DNA of 64,000 nucleotides from positions 4,278,001-4,342,000 of the forward strand of contig NZ_CP015732.1 of assembly GCF_001750145.1 (NCBI RefSeq). Reading direction: 5' to 3'. The stretch is from Arthrobacter sp. U41 (GTDB lineage Bacteria; Actinomycetota; Actinomycetes; Actinomycetales; Micrococcaceae). Of the stretch, positions 28,289 to 36,827 are shown one piece after another. Position 1 is the stretch's first letter. Each line of letters opens with the position of its first letter. The notes below the pieces were generated by a model that saw only the letters and a list, made by a program, of their open reading frames with translations, did not search any database and had not been told where the DNA came from. The position numbers and the translations under genes are program-made.

Positions 28289-28321
28289 AGAGGCGGGACG
28301 CCGTGTGGGCGCCCCGCCTCT
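28289..28321 (-). promoter_or_regulatory. Intra-operon hairpin between binding protein and permease genes
   Basis: A nine-base perfect outer stem (28289-28297 with 28313-28321) encloses a short internal helix. It has no T-tract on the coding strand. Position suggests partial termination or 3' protection of the binding-protein mRNA. Confidence 0.6.
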
Positions 28322-28353
28322 TTGGCTGGTCAGAACCGGATGGGGAATGGGAC

Positions 28354-29988
28354 CTACTTGGAGATGACACCAAGGCGGGTCTTGAAGGACGCATCCAGGG
28401 TCTGGTCGACACCCTTGATGTCCTTGCCGGCGACCATAAGCTGGGCGCCCTGCAGCAGCGGCAGCGTGGACAGGTCCTTGGCGACGGCGGTCTGGGCCTC
28501 ACCGAGCACCTTTTCACGCTCAGCCTTGTCGACGGTCGTGAGCTGCTTGCTGATCAGCTCCGTGACTGCGGGGTTTTCGTAGTGGTTCTTCAGGAAGTTG
28601 CCGGGAACGAAGAACGGCGTGAGGTAGTTGTCGGCGTCGGAGTAATCCGGGAACCAGCCGAGCTGGTAGACCGGGTAGGCATCCGCCGTGCGGTCCTTGG
28701 AGTAGGTGACCCACTCGGTGGACTGCAGTTCGACCTTGAAGAGGCCCGACTTCTCCAGCTGCTCCTTGATCATGGCGTACTCGTCGCCCGAGGACTTGCC
28801 GTAGTGGTCCGGGTTGTACTGAAGCTTGATGGTGACCGGGGCGGTGACGCCCGCGTCTTCGAAGGCCTTCTTGGCCTTGTCGAGGCTGGGTTTGCCGCTG
28901 CCGTCGCCGTACATTTCCTTGAGCGGCTGGATGGCGCCGACGAAGCCGTCGGGAACTACGGAGTAGGCCGGCAGGTAGGTGCCCTTGTAGACCTGGCTGG
29001 CGATCGCGTCGCGGTCGACGATGTGTGCCATCGCCTGCCGGACGGCAAGAGCCTTGGCGGGATCGGCGTCGGCGGCTTTGGCGCCGAACGGCATGGTGTC
29101 GAAGTTGAACACGACGTAGCGCAGCTCGCCACCCGGGCCCTTGTAGACCTTGACCTTGGAATCTTTTTCGAGGTCAGCGGCGTCGGTCGCGGTCAGGCTG
29201 CGGCCGGCAACGTCGATGTTGCCCTGCTGGACGTCCAGCTTGAGGTTGTTCGAATCGGCGTAGTACTTGATCGTGGCGCCGCCGTTGGCCGGCTTGCCCA
29301 GCAGGCCCTGGTAATCCGGGTTGACCTTGAGGCCGACGAGTTCGTTCTTCTTGTAGCTCTCGATCGTGTAGGGACCGGCGAACGGCTTGCCCTTGACGAT
29401 GTCGTCGTCGGTCATCAGCTTGTCCGCCGGGAAGACCTCTTCGTCGATGATCGGGCCCGCGTTGGCTGCGAGGACGCCCGGGAACACCTGGTCGTTGCCG
29501 GCCTTGAGCGTGAAGACCACGGTGGAGTCGTCCTTGACGGTGACCGAATCCAGGTTGCCGAGGAGGGAGGCCGGGCCGTTGTCGTCGGCGATGCTGACGA
29601 CGCGGTCGATCGAGAACTTCACGTCCGAGGACGTCAGTGCGTGGCCGTTGGCGAACTTCAGGCCGGGCTTGAGCTTGACTGTGTACTCGGTGGGGCTGGT
29701 GAAGGAGGCCGACTCGGCAATATCGGGAGTGGAGTCCGCGGTGCCCGGCTTTGAGTTGAGCAGGAACGGGTAGATCTGGTTCATCACCATAAAGGAGCCG
29801 GCGTCGTAGGAGCCGGCGGGGTCGAGGGTGACGACCTTGTCGGTCGTACCGTAGGTAATGGTGCCTCCGCCGGCCGCGCTGCCGGTCGCCGTTCCGCCGC
29901 CGGAGGGGCCGGTGCAGGCGGTCAGTGCGAAGGCGGATACCCCGGCGAGCGCGATCGCGCTCTGCAGGGCCTTTTTGTTCATTGCCAT
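28354..29988 (-). CDS. Extracellular solute-binding lipoprotein, family 5 (DppA/OppA-like)
   Basis: This 544-residue substrate-binding lipoprotein has a signal peptide MAMNKKALQSAIALAG... ending in lipobox LTAC, so it is lipid-anchored outside the membrane. The family 5 fold is seen in TYGTTDKVVTLDPAGSYD, TVKLKPGLKFANGHALTSSDVKFS and VRQAMAHIVDRDAIASQVYKG. The start at 29988 gives an ideal lipoprotein signal, and upstream in-frame codons would bury it. A GC-rich hairpin and the permease genes follow. Substrate specificity cannot be read from the sequence. Confidence 0.94.
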   Translation of the reverse strand: MAMNKKALQSAIALAGVSAFALTACTGPSGGGTATGSAAGGGTITYGTTDKVVTLDPAGSYDAGSFMVMNQIYPFLLNSKPGTADSTPDIAESASFTSPTEYTVKLKPGLKFANGHALTSSDVKFSIDRVVSIADDNGPASLLGNLDSVTVKDDSTVVFTLKAGNDQVFPGVLAANAGPIIDEEVFPADKLMTDDDIVKGKPFAGPYTIESYKKNELVGLKVNPDYQGLLGKPANGGATIKYYADSNNLKLDVQQGNIDVAGRSLTATDAADLEKDSKVKVYKGPGGELRYVVFNFDTMPFGAKAADADPAKALAVRQAMAHIVDRDAIASQVYKGTYLPAYSVVPDGFVGAIQPLKEMYGDGSGKPSLDKAKKAFEDAGVTAPVTIKLQYNPDHYGKSSGDEYAMIKEQLEKSGLFKVELQSTEWVTYSKDRTADAYPVYQLGWFPDYSDADNYLTPFFVPGNFLKNHYENPAVTELISKQLTTVDKAEREKVLGEAQTAVAKDLSTLPLLQGAQLMVAGKDIKGVDQTLDASFKTRLGVISK

Positions 29989-30238
29989 CTGTGAACTTTC
30001 TGTTCGATGAGTACTAGTGCGCAGGCCCCGGCGAACACGAGACGAACCGGGGCGACACACTGTCCTGATGGCTAGATTCAACCAGACGACCAACAGGTGA
30101 ATCGTTACATCTTGTGAGATGAGACACAAAATTTACACGAACCGGCAGAACTCATCATTTTCTTCAGCAATCACGCCTGAATTCCGCAGGGGTACAGGGC
30201 GGCCCGGAGCGCGGGCGCGGGGCTCGCGGCGAAAGGAA
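29989..30238 (-). other. Intergenic region upstream of the transporter operon
   Basis: The 312-base gap between the binding-protein start and the mnmA stop holds the mnmA terminator (30239-30267). It must also contain the transporter promoter. The most AT-rich part is about 30070-30170, but I could not assign a convincing -35/-10 pair or operator. Confidence 0.4.
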
Positions 30239-30267
30239 AAAGCCGCACACCAAAGGTGTGCGGCTTT
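30239..30267 (-). terminator. mnmA terminator
   Basis: A perfect 13-bp stem (30239-30251 with 30255-30267) has an AAA loop. Flanking A- and T-runs are short on both strands. It lies 34 bases past the mnmA stop. Confidence 0.85.
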
Positions 30268-30300
30268 CCTCGGCGCCGGAGGCCTCCGGCGGCCGGCTGC

Positions 30301-31458
30301 CTAGAGTGCTGCCCGCTGCAGCGAACGCGCCGCGTCGATGGTGGCCTGGCCCAGCACACGGCTTCCCTGGTAAAGCACCACGGTCTGGCCGGGGGCCACT
30401 CCGCGAAGCGGCTCCGTCAGGGTCACGACGAGGTTGCCGTGCCCGGAGGCGCCGCCGGCACTGCCGCCGTCACCTGCCTGGGTGCGTTCCAGGTGCGCCC
30501 GGGCGGGCACGGGGTCACCGTGCGCGCGGACCTGGGCGTGGCAGTCGAATTCCTCGCCGGTGTGCACCTCGGCGATCGGCAGCCCGGCCCAGGAGACCTT
30601 GATGCCGCGGATCTCGTCGATGGCCAGGAGCGCCTCCGGCCCCACCACGACCTTGTTTTCCTTCGGCCGGATTTCCAGCACGAAGCGCGGCTTGCCGTCG
30701 GCGGCCGGGGTGCCCAGCTTCAGTCCGCGCCGCTGGCCCACCGTGAACGCATTCGCCCCGGGGTGCTGGCCGACCTTCGTACCGGACTCGTCCACGATGT
30801 CGCCGGTGGTCATCTCGATTTTCTCGGCCAGCCAGCCGGCCGTGTCACCGTCAGGGATGAAGCAGATGTCATGGCTGTCCGGCTTTTTGGCCACGGAGAG
30901 TCCGCGGCGTTCGGCCTCCGCGCGGACCTCGGCCTTGGACGGCGTGTCCGCGAGCGGGAACATCGAGTGCTTCAACTGCTCGTGCGTCAGTACGCCAAGT
31001 ACGTAGCTCTGGTCCTTGGCCCAGTCCGCGGCGCGGTGCAGTTCGGGGTTGCCCTCGGCGTCGTTGATCACCTTGGCGTAATGGCCGGTGCAGACGGCGT
31101 CGAACCCGAGGGCGATCGCCTTCTCCAGCAGCGCGGCGAACTTGATCCGTTCGTTGCAGCGCATGCAGGGGTTGGGGGTGCGTCCCGCGGCGTATTCGTC
31201 GATGAAGTCCTGGACCACGTCCTCCTTGAAACGCTCCGAGAAGTCCCACACGTAATAGGGAATTCCGAGCACGTCGCAGGCCCGCCAGGCGTCGCGGGAG
31301 TCCTCGATGGTGCAGCAGCCGCGGCTGCCGGTGCGCAGGGTTCCGGGCATCCGGGACAGCGCGAGGTGGACTCCGACGACGTCGTGTCCCGCCTCGACGG
31401 CGCGGGCTGCGGCAACGGCGGAATCGACGCCGCCGCTCATGGCTGCAAGAACTCGCAT
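30301..31458 (-). CDS. mnmA: tRNA-specific 2-thiouridylase MnmA
   Basis: MnmA installs sulfur at U34 of tRNA-Lys, -Glu and -Gln. The 385-residue product shows the PP-loop SGGVDS at 8-13, the catalytic/persulfide cysteines in NPCMRC (near 96) and DICFIPDGD (near 197), and [10 protein letters not shown]. The ATG at 31458 ([10 protein letters not shown]) gives the usual N-terminus. Sulfur is supplied by a cysteine desulfurase, and one is encoded on the same strand about 1.4 kb upstream. A Gly/Ser-rich insert near the C-terminus ([13 protein letters not shown]) is unusual but does not touch the active site. Confidence 0.96.
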   Translation of the reverse strand: MRVLAAMSGGVDSAVAAARAVEAGHDVVGVHLALSRMPGTLRTGSRGCCTIEDSRDAWRACDVLGIPYYVWDFSERFKEDVVQDFIDEYAAGRTPNPCMRCNERIKFAALLEKAIALGFDAVCTGHYAKVINDAEGNPELHRAADWAKDQSYVLGVLTHEQLKHSMFPLADTPSKAEVRAEAERRGLSVAKKPDSHDICFIPDGDTAGWLAEKIEMTTGDIVDESGTKVGQHPGANAFTVGQRRGLKLGTPAADGKPRFVLEIRPKENKVVVGPEALLAIDEIRGIKVSWAGLPIAEVHTGEEFDCHAQVRAHGDPVPARAHLERTQAGDGGSAGGASGHGNLVVTLTEPLRGVAPGQTVVLYQGSRVLGQATIDAARSLQRAAL

Positions 31459-31606
31459 ACTGACTTTCGTTGGGATCGGGGTGGGCGCCGGCACCGGCGG
31501 CTGCTGGCCGCAGAGTTAGCACAATGCCTGCCGCACTATTCTATCGCCACGCCGATTCCACGCCCAAAAAGACCTTGACGGTCCCTCCGGGCGCTTCTAA
31601 AGTCAA

Positions 31607-31628
31607 AATGAATAGTTATAGATTCATT
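31607..31628. promoter_or_regulatory. AT-rich inverted repeat, candidate operator of the FAD reductase gene
   Basis: AATGAAT at 31607-31613 and ATTCATT at 31622-31628 are perfect inverted arms around an eight-base spacer. A TAGATT -10-like box (31619-31624) overlaps the right arm. It lies 53 bases upstream of the reductase ATG, so a dimeric repressor bound here would block transcription. Confidence 0.5.
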
Positions 31629-31681
31629 CCGCTGAGACGCGGCCCCGGGTTGCGCCGGCGGCCGCAGGAATCGAGCGCATC

Positions 31682-32926
31682 ATGGCCGCCGGAAACATCG
31701 TGATCGTGGGCGGCGGACTCGCCGGCGCCACCGCCGCCAAAACCCTCCGGGCGCAAGGGCACGCCGGGCCGGTGATCCTGCTGGCAGCGGAGCGGCACCA
31801 TCCGTACCTGCGGCCGCCGCTGTCCAAGGAATACCTGCTGGGCAAAGCCGACGAGGGCGCACTCCCCGTGGTTCCTGTTGACTGGTACGCGGAAAACGGC
31901 GTCGAACTGCGGCTGGGCGCCGTGGTCACGGGGATTGATCCGGGTGCCCGCACGGTCACTATCGGTGACGTCCGGAGGCTGGACTATGCCTCGCTGCTGC
32001 TGGCGACCGGGGCACGTCCCCGGCAGCTTCCGCTGCCCGGTGCCGACCTGGAGGGTGTCGGCACTTTCCGCACGGTGGACGACAGCCGGTTGCTTCGCGC
32101 CGGCCTGGCCGGCGGCGGCCGGAATGTCGTGATGATCGGCTCAGGCTGGATCGGGATGGAGTTGGCCGCGGCGGCGAGCGCCTATGGCAACTCCGTCACC
32201 CTTCTGGGCCTGGAGGAGGTGCCGCTGGCCGCTGCGGTCGGGCCCGAGCTGGGCGGCTTCTTCCGTGCGCTGCACGAGTCACACGGCGTCCGGTTCCGGC
32301 TCCCGGCCTCGGCTGCCGGGATCAGGGGGCGCTCCGGCCGGGTGACCGGCGTGGAAACGGATTCCGGGGAGATCCTGCCCGCGGATCTCGTGATCATCGC
32401 CGTGGGGGTGGTCCCTGAGGTGTCGCTGGCGGAAGCGGCGGGCATCGAACTGCGGAACGGCATCCTCACGGATGCCTCGTTGCGGACCTCAGCTCCCGGA
32501 ATCTGCGCGGCCGGGGACGTCGCCAACGCCCTGCATCCCTTTACCGGCGAGCACCACCGAAGCGAGCACTGGTCCAATGCCCTCAACGGCGGCAAGGTGG
32601 CGGCCAAGGCGATGCTCGGCCTTGACGCGGCGCTGGACAGGGTTCCCTACTTCTACACTGACCAGTTCGACGTCAGCATGGAGTACTCCGGCTTCCCGAC
32701 CCTCGCCGGGGAGCCGCCCACGATCCGCGGCTCGCTCGGCGGAAAGGAATTCCTCGCCTTCTGGCAGCGCGACGGCCGGGTGGTCGCGGGAATGAGCGTG
32801 AACTGGCCGGCCGCCGGCAAGCCCCAAAAGTTCATCAAGGAACTCATCACGGCGAAAGCGGCAGTGGACCCTCATGCCCTCGCCGATCCGGAGCTCCCGC
32901 TGGATCAGCTCCTGCCCGCCGCGTAG
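31682..32926 (+). CDS. FAD-dependent ferredoxin/rubredoxin-type reductase
   Basis: This 414-residue pyridine-nucleotide-disulfide oxidoreductase belongs to the putidaredoxin-reductase-like group that passes electrons from NAD(P)H to a ferredoxin. FAD binds at [17 protein letters not shown] (6-22), NAD(P)H at [15 protein letters not shown] (about 149-163), and the second FAD motif is [13 protein letters not shown]. The C-terminal ~90 residues are the typical reductase domain. There is no redox disulfide. Partner ferredoxin and oxygenase genes are not nearby, so the substrate pathway is unknown. Its 3' end overlaps the desulfurase 3' end by 22 bases, tail to tail. Confidence 0.88.
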   Translation: MAAGNIVIVGGGLAGATAAKTLRAQGHAGPVILLAAERHHPYLRPPLSKEYLLGKADEGALPVVPVDWYAENGVELRLGAVVTGIDPGARTVTIGDVRRLDYASLLLATGARPRQLPLPGADLEGVGTFRTVDDSRLLRAGLAGGGRNVVMIGSGWIGMELAAAASAYGNSVTLLGLEEVPLAAAVGPELGGFFRALHESHGVRFRLPASAAGIRGRSGRVTGVETDSGEILPADLVIIAVGVVPEVSLAEAAGIELRNGILTDASLRTSAPGICAAGDVANALHPFTGEHHRSEHWSNALNGGKVAAKAMLGLDAALDRVPYFYTDQFDVSMEYSGFPTLAGEPPTIRGSLGGKEFLAFWQRDGRVVAGMSVNWPAAGKPQKFIKELITAKAAVDPHALADPELPLDQLLPAA

Positions 32927-34173
32927 CTGCTGTTGCCGGCGTCCTGGCCCGCGCCGGCGGATTGGCGGGCAACCGTTGCGGCGGTCTGGATGGTGGACTC
33001 GTGCCCGGCCATGCCGGCCTGCCGTGCGCGGGCGTACGCGGCGGGCAGGACAGCAAGGAGCGCATCGACGTCGGCGCCGGTGGAGGTATGACCCAGGCTG
33101 AACCGCTGGGCGCCCCGGGCGGTGTCCTCGTCCAGTCCCATGGCCAGCAGCACATGGGACGGCCGGGGAACTCCCGCCGTGCAGGCCGAACCGGTGGAGG
33201 ATTCCACCCCCGCAAGATCCAGCAGGAAAAGCAGCGAATCGCCCTCGCAGCCCGGAAAGGTGAAATGCGCATTGCCCGGGAGCCGTCCGGCGCCTGCAGC
33301 CCCGCGGAGCACGGCGTCGGGCACGGCAGCCAGGACGCCGTCGATCAGCCGGTCCCGGAGCGCGGAGATGCGGGCGGTTTCCTCCGGAAGTTTGGCTGCA
33401 ACGGTTTCGGCCGCCGCGGCAAAGGCAGCAATGGACGCGGTGTCCAGGGTTCCGGAGCGGACATCGCGTTCCTGTCCCCCGCCGTGCTGGACCGGGGTCA
33501 GTTTCACGGCGCGGCCCAGCAGAAGGGCCCCGACGCCCACCGGGCCCCCGATCTTGTGCCCGGAGATGGACATCGCATCCAGTCCGCTGGCGCGGAAATC
33601 CACCGGCACCGAGCCAAACGCCTGGACGGCGTCGGAATGGACGGGAACGCCGGCCCGGTGCGCCAGTTCGACGATCTCCGCAACGGGCTGGATGCTGCCG
33701 ACCTCATTGTTGGCCCACATCACCGTGACCAGCGCGATCGACGCCGGGTCCCGGGAGAGCTCAGCTTCCAGCGCCGCCAAGTCAACGACGCCGTCGGCGC
33801 CCACCGGCAGCCAGCAGACCTCAGCCCCCTCGTGCCGCTCGAGCCATTCGACGGTGTCCAGCACGGCGTGGTGCTCGACGGCGGAACACAGGACGCGCGT
33901 GCGGGCCGGGTCCCCGGCACGCCGGGCCCAGTACAGGCCCTTGACGGCGAGGTTGTCAGCTTCGGTCCCGCCGGAGGTGAAGATGACCTCGGAGGGGTGC
34001 GCGCCGGCCGCTGCCGCCAGCGCCTCGCGGGCGTCCTCGACGGCGCGCCGGGCGCTGCGGCCCGAGCCGTGCAGCGAGGAGGGGTTGCCGGTCCGGGCCA
34101 GTTCGCGGGTCAGCGCGGCCAGGGCCTCCGGGGCGAGGGTCGTGGTTGCGGCATGGTCAAGGTATACGGGCAC
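32905..34173 (-). CDS. iscS: Cysteine desulfurase, NifS/IscS type
   Basis: This PLP enzyme takes sulfur from cysteine for tRNA thiolation and Fe-S assembly. The N-terminus is [16 protein letters not shown], and the PLP lysine lies in [12 protein letters not shown] (near 206). The persulfide cysteine lies in STGSACTAG (near 330), giving the long-loop IscS-type motif. The 422-residue product has a ~40-residue low-complexity tail. The GTG start has TAGAAT six bases upstream and no RBS. Co-orientation with mnmA suggests it is the sulfur donor for 2-thiouridine synthesis; no scaffold genes (iscU, sufU) lie beside it. Confidence 0.93.
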   Translation of the reverse strand: MPVYLDHAATTTLAPEALAALTRELARTGNPSSLHGSGRSARRAVEDAREALAAAAGAHPSEVIFTSGGTEADNLAVKGLYWARRAGDPARTRVLCSAVEHHAVLDTVEWLERHEGAEVCWLPVGADGVVDLAALEAELSRDPASIALVTVMWANNEVGSIQPVAEIVELAHRAGVPVHSDAVQAFGSVPVDFRASGLDAMSISGHKIGGPVGVGALLLGRAVKLTPVQHGGGQERDVRSGTLDTASIAAFAAAAETVAAKLPEETARISALRDRLIDGVLAAVPDAVLRGAAGAGRLPGNAHFTFPGCEGDSLLFLLDLAGVESSTGSACTAGVPRPSHVLLAMGLDEDTARGAQRFSLGHTSTGADVDALLAVLPAAYARARQAGMAGHESTIQTAATVARQSAGAGQDAGNSSYAAGRS

Positions 34174-34179
34174 AGGCTA

Positions 34180-34185
34180 ATTCTA
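34180..34185 (-). promoter_or_regulatory. Leaderless -10 box (TAGAAT) of the desulfurase gene
   Basis: On the minus strand TAGAAT is followed by TAGCCT and the GTG at 34173. It lies 26 bases from the opposing -10 box of the DMT exporter gene. Confidence 0.6.
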
Positions 34186-34211
34186 CCCGCGGTCCTGCCG
34201 CGGCACTGGTG

Positions 34212-34217
34212 TAGATT
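34212..34217 (+). promoter_or_regulatory. Leaderless -10 box (TAGATT) of the DMT exporter gene
   Basis: TAGATT is followed by CGAGCG and the GTG at 34224. No Shine-Dalgarno sequence is present. Confidence 0.6.
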
Positions 34218-34223
34218 CGAGCG

Positions 34224-35120
34224 GTGAAAGCGTCCCTCTACCTGGTCCTGGCCACCCTTTTCTGGTCCGGAAATTTCGTTGTCGGCCAGGCCGCCGTCGC
34301 CTCAATGTCCCCGCTGGACCTGACGTTCTGGCGCTGGACCTTCGCCGCCGTCCCGCTCCTGCTGCTGGCCCACTTCGTGGAGATGCCGGACTGGCGCGCG
34401 GTCCTGCGCCGCTGGCCGGTGCTCCTGCTCCTGAGTGTGCTGGGCATGAGCGGCTACACGCTCCTGCTGTACGGGGCGCTGGGCCTCACTTCCGCCGTGA
34501 ACGCCGCCCTGATCACGGCAGCCAACCCGGCCCTGATTGTGGTGCTGGCCATCGTCCTGCTCGGTGAGCGGACCACCCGCCTGGGCTGGCTCGGCATCTG
34601 CCTCGGCCTGCTTGGCGTGCTGCTGGTGTTGAGCCGGGGCGAGCTGCAGCGGGTTTTCGGCCTGTCGATCAATACCGGTGAACTCATGATGGTCGGCGCG
34701 GTCATTGTCTGGGGCTGTTACACGATCATTGCCCGCAGGCTGGATGTCCCGGTCATTTCGGCCACCGCCGTTCAGGTGGCGATTGCGTCCGTCACGCTGG
34801 CCCCGTTCGCCCTCGCCCTGAATGTGCGGCTTCCGGCGACCCCGGCGGAGGGGTGGTCGCTCGCGTACATCGTGGTGTTCCCCTCCCTTGGCGCCTACCT
34901 GTTCTGGAATCTGGCCCTGAAAACCACCCCGCCGGGAACCGCCGGTAACTATCTCAATCTGATTGTGGTCTTCACGGCCCTCATTACGGTGACCCTGGGG
35001 ACGCCGCTCACGCTCGTCCAGATCGTGGGCGGCGTGATGGTGATTGCCGGCGTGTTGCTGACCGGGATGAAAGTCCGCGCCAAGCCGCCGGTGCGTGCCG
35101 CCTCAACCCTGGGCTCCTGA
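34224..35120 (+). CDS. DMT-superfamily exporter with EamA domains
   Basis: This 298-residue membrane protein has about ten hydrophobic helices arranged as two EamA repeats. The first begins LVLATLFWSGNFVVGQAAV and the second begins near ELMMVGAVIVWGCYTIIARR. The family exports amino acids, metabolites or drugs; no specificity is visible. The GTG start fits a leaderless mRNA. It is divergent from the cysteine desulfurase across a 50-base gap and convergent with the HTH regulator, whose stop is 12 bases away. Confidence 0.9.
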   Translation: MKASLYLVLATLFWSGNFVVGQAAVASMSPLDLTFWRWTFAAVPLLLLAHFVEMPDWRAVLRRWPVLLLLSVLGMSGYTLLLYGALGLTSAVNAALITAANPALIVVLAIVLLGERTTRLGWLGICLGLLGVLLVLSRGELQRVFGLSINTGELMMVGAVIVWGCYTIIARRLDVPVISATAVQVAIASVTLAPFALALNVRLPATPAEGWSLAYIVVFPSLGAYLFWNLALKTTPPGTAGNYLNLIVVFTALITVTLGTPLTLVQIVGGVMVIAGVLLTGMKVRAKPPVRAASTLGS

Positions 35121-35132
35121 GCCCGGGACCCT

Positions 35133-35903
35133 TTATCCGGGATCCTGGGGAACGTCGGGCCGGGGTTGCCCGACCGGCCTGATCCGGGCGCAGCACTGCG
35201 CCGGCCGCGCGGCTCCCTGCGCGCGGAGCTCCTCGATGGCGAGAGCCTGGACCCGGCCTGGATCGATGCCGGTCCCTTCCGCGGCGCCGGCCAGGAAGGC
35301 GCCGTTCATGGCGCAGACGACATCGGTGTGGCCTCCGGCGATCCGATGGAACGGACAGTTCAGCAGCACCAGGCCGCCCTCGGTGTCGGTCTCCGGACGG
35401 TAGCCCTCCGCTGCGAGGAACTCCGCGAACCTGGCGCCGGCAGCTGTCGCCCGGGCATCCGCCTGCGCCGCCTCGCCCGCGGCCCGTGCCGCCGCCTGCC
35501 CGCGCGCATTAGCAGTTCGTATCAGGGCGTCGCGGGCGGAACCGCCGCCGGCCGTTGATTCCTCGATCGCCGAGACCAGCAACTCGGCGGCCAGGTCGTA
35601 GTTGCGGTCCGGCACTGACGCGGCGACCTCCCGGACGGCGGCGAGGTACAGCTTGGCCGGGCGGCCCGAACCCGGTCCGCTCCTGCCGCCAAGTTTCCGG
35701 AATTCCACGCTCAACAGCCCGTCCTGCACCAGCCGGTCCAGCTGGAAGGACACCGTGCTCCTGGGCAGACCGAGCGCCCCGGCGGCGTCGTCGCGGCTGA
35801 CGGCGCATCCGGCCGCGGCGACGAAATCGAACAGTTTCCGGCGGTTTTCATCCCCCAGGGAGGCGACTGCCGCGATCCTGCGGTGCCATGGCGCTCGCAT
35901 CAT
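35133..35903 (-). CDS. HTH regulator with C-terminal cysteine motif (SufR/ArsR-like)
   Basis: This 256-residue transcription factor has an N-terminal winged helix of ArsR type (RRKLFDFVAAAG, DDAAGALGLPRSTVSFQLDRL, wing GGRSGPGSGRPAKLYL). The C-terminal half contains NCPFHRIAGGHTDVVC, a C-x13-C spacing, and a CC pair about 39 residues later. This arrangement resembles SufR-like regulators that hold an Fe-S cluster, although cluster binding here is inference. The start ATG at 35903 has TACGCT six bases upstream, predicting a leaderless mRNA. Its target is unknown; the cysteine desulfurase lies two genes away. Confidence 0.8.
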   Translation of the reverse strand: MMRAPWHRRIAAVASLGDENRRKLFDFVAAAGCAVSRDDAAGALGLPRSTVSFQLDRLVQDGLLSVEFRKLGGRSGPGSGRPAKLYLAAVREVAASVPDRNYDLAAELLVSAIEESTAGGGSARDALIRTANARGQAAARAAGEAAQADARATAAGARFAEFLAAEGYRPETDTEGGLVLLNCPFHRIAGGHTDVVCAMNGAFLAGAAEGTGIDPGRVQALAIEELRAQGAARPAQCCARIRPVGQPRPDVPQDPG

Positions 35904-35909
35904 AGAGTC

Positions 35910-35915
35910 AGCGTA
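35910..35915 (-). promoter_or_regulatory. Leaderless -10 box (TACGCT)
   Basis: On the minus strand TACGCT is followed by GACTCT and the ATG at 35903. No Shine-Dalgarno sequence is present. Confidence 0.55.
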
Positions 35916-35962
35916 GCTCTAAAAACAAGATTAATTGCTTAACAGCGGGTTCAGTGGTGGTC

Positions 35963-36706
35963 TCAGCTCGACGGCGGAACAACGGCGAGTCGGTCGGCGA
36001 CGTCGGCCCGCGCGGCCGCGAGGGTGGCAGCGTCCGGGCACGAGAGGGAGATGAAGACGGAGGAGCCCGCCCTGCTGAACATCCGGGCGTAGGCGGCGGT
36101 TGCCCGCACGCCCGCAGGAGCTCCGCCCTCGAGCACGAGCACCTCCACACGCGGGGCGGGCTTGTCCGCGTCGCCGCCCCAGCGCAGGGTGCCCGTCGTG
36201 AGGTACGAGGGCAGGATGCTGGGATCCAGGTACTGGAAGAGCGCCGCGGTGGAGGCGTTGTCATCCCCGCGGACAGCGAGCGGGCCCTGGTTCGACCGTA
36301 CTTTGGCCCAGACCGTGCAGCCGTCGGCCTTGAGGTATTCGCCGGCGCCGGCCACGTTCTGTTTACCCGGCTTCCATCCCGGGGCCTCGCGGAGGCCGTC
36401 GGAGAGCTGGACGGGCACGCCGGCCGCCAGGGTATCGCCGGCGGCGAAGGGCATGTCCTGTGCCGCGACGGCCGCGGCGTCGTGCCCCGGCGTGACGGTC
36501 GGGGTGGCGAGGGCCGGAGTTGCCGGTGCTGCTGTGGGCGCGGAGGGGTCCGGGATTCCGACGCTGCAGCCGGCCAGAATGGCCGCCACGGCGAGCGCCA
36601 GGACCGCGCGACACCCCTGCTGCGACGCGCGGGCGCGGCGGCAAAGGCCCGCTGATGCCTTGGCCTTAGCCCTGGCTTTGGCCCTGGCTGCCCGTTTGCT
36701 TCCCAT
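35963..36706 (-). CDS. Hypothetical lipoprotein
   Basis: This 247-residue protein has a very basic N-terminus (KRAARAKARAKAKA), a hydrophobic segment AVLALAVAAILAGC whose end is a lipobox, then a Pro/Ala/Thr-rich spacer. The mature domain begins near DMPFAAGDTLAAGVPVQLSD, and no known domain is recognised in it. The protein is probably anchored to the outer face of the membrane. The ATG at 36706 is preferred because GGCGGAG precedes it by five bases; an in-frame ATG at 36730 lacks an RBS. It lies downstream of the lipid kinase gene on the same strand with a 121-base gap. Confidence 0.72.
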   Translation of the reverse strand: MGSKRAARAKARAKAKASAGLCRRARASQQGCRAVLALAVAAILAGCSVGIPDPSAPTAAPATPALATPTVTPGHDAAAVAAQDMPFAAGDTLAAGVPVQLSDGLREAPGWKPGKQNVAGAGEYLKADGCTVWAKVRSNQGPLAVRGDDNASTAALFQYLDPSILPSYLTTGTLRWGGDADKPAPRVEVLVLEGGAPAGVRATAAYARMFSRAGSSVFISLSCPDAATLAAARADVADRLAVVPPSS

Positions 36707-36827
36707 GCCCGCTCCGCCCCAATTCGCCATCCCGGTTCCGCGTTACCGCCCGAGCCTCCGCACGATTCTAGGCTCTCGCTGCGAAAACGTTGGCGGGGTC
36801 CGTCATGCTCCAACCTCCCGGCTGTTC

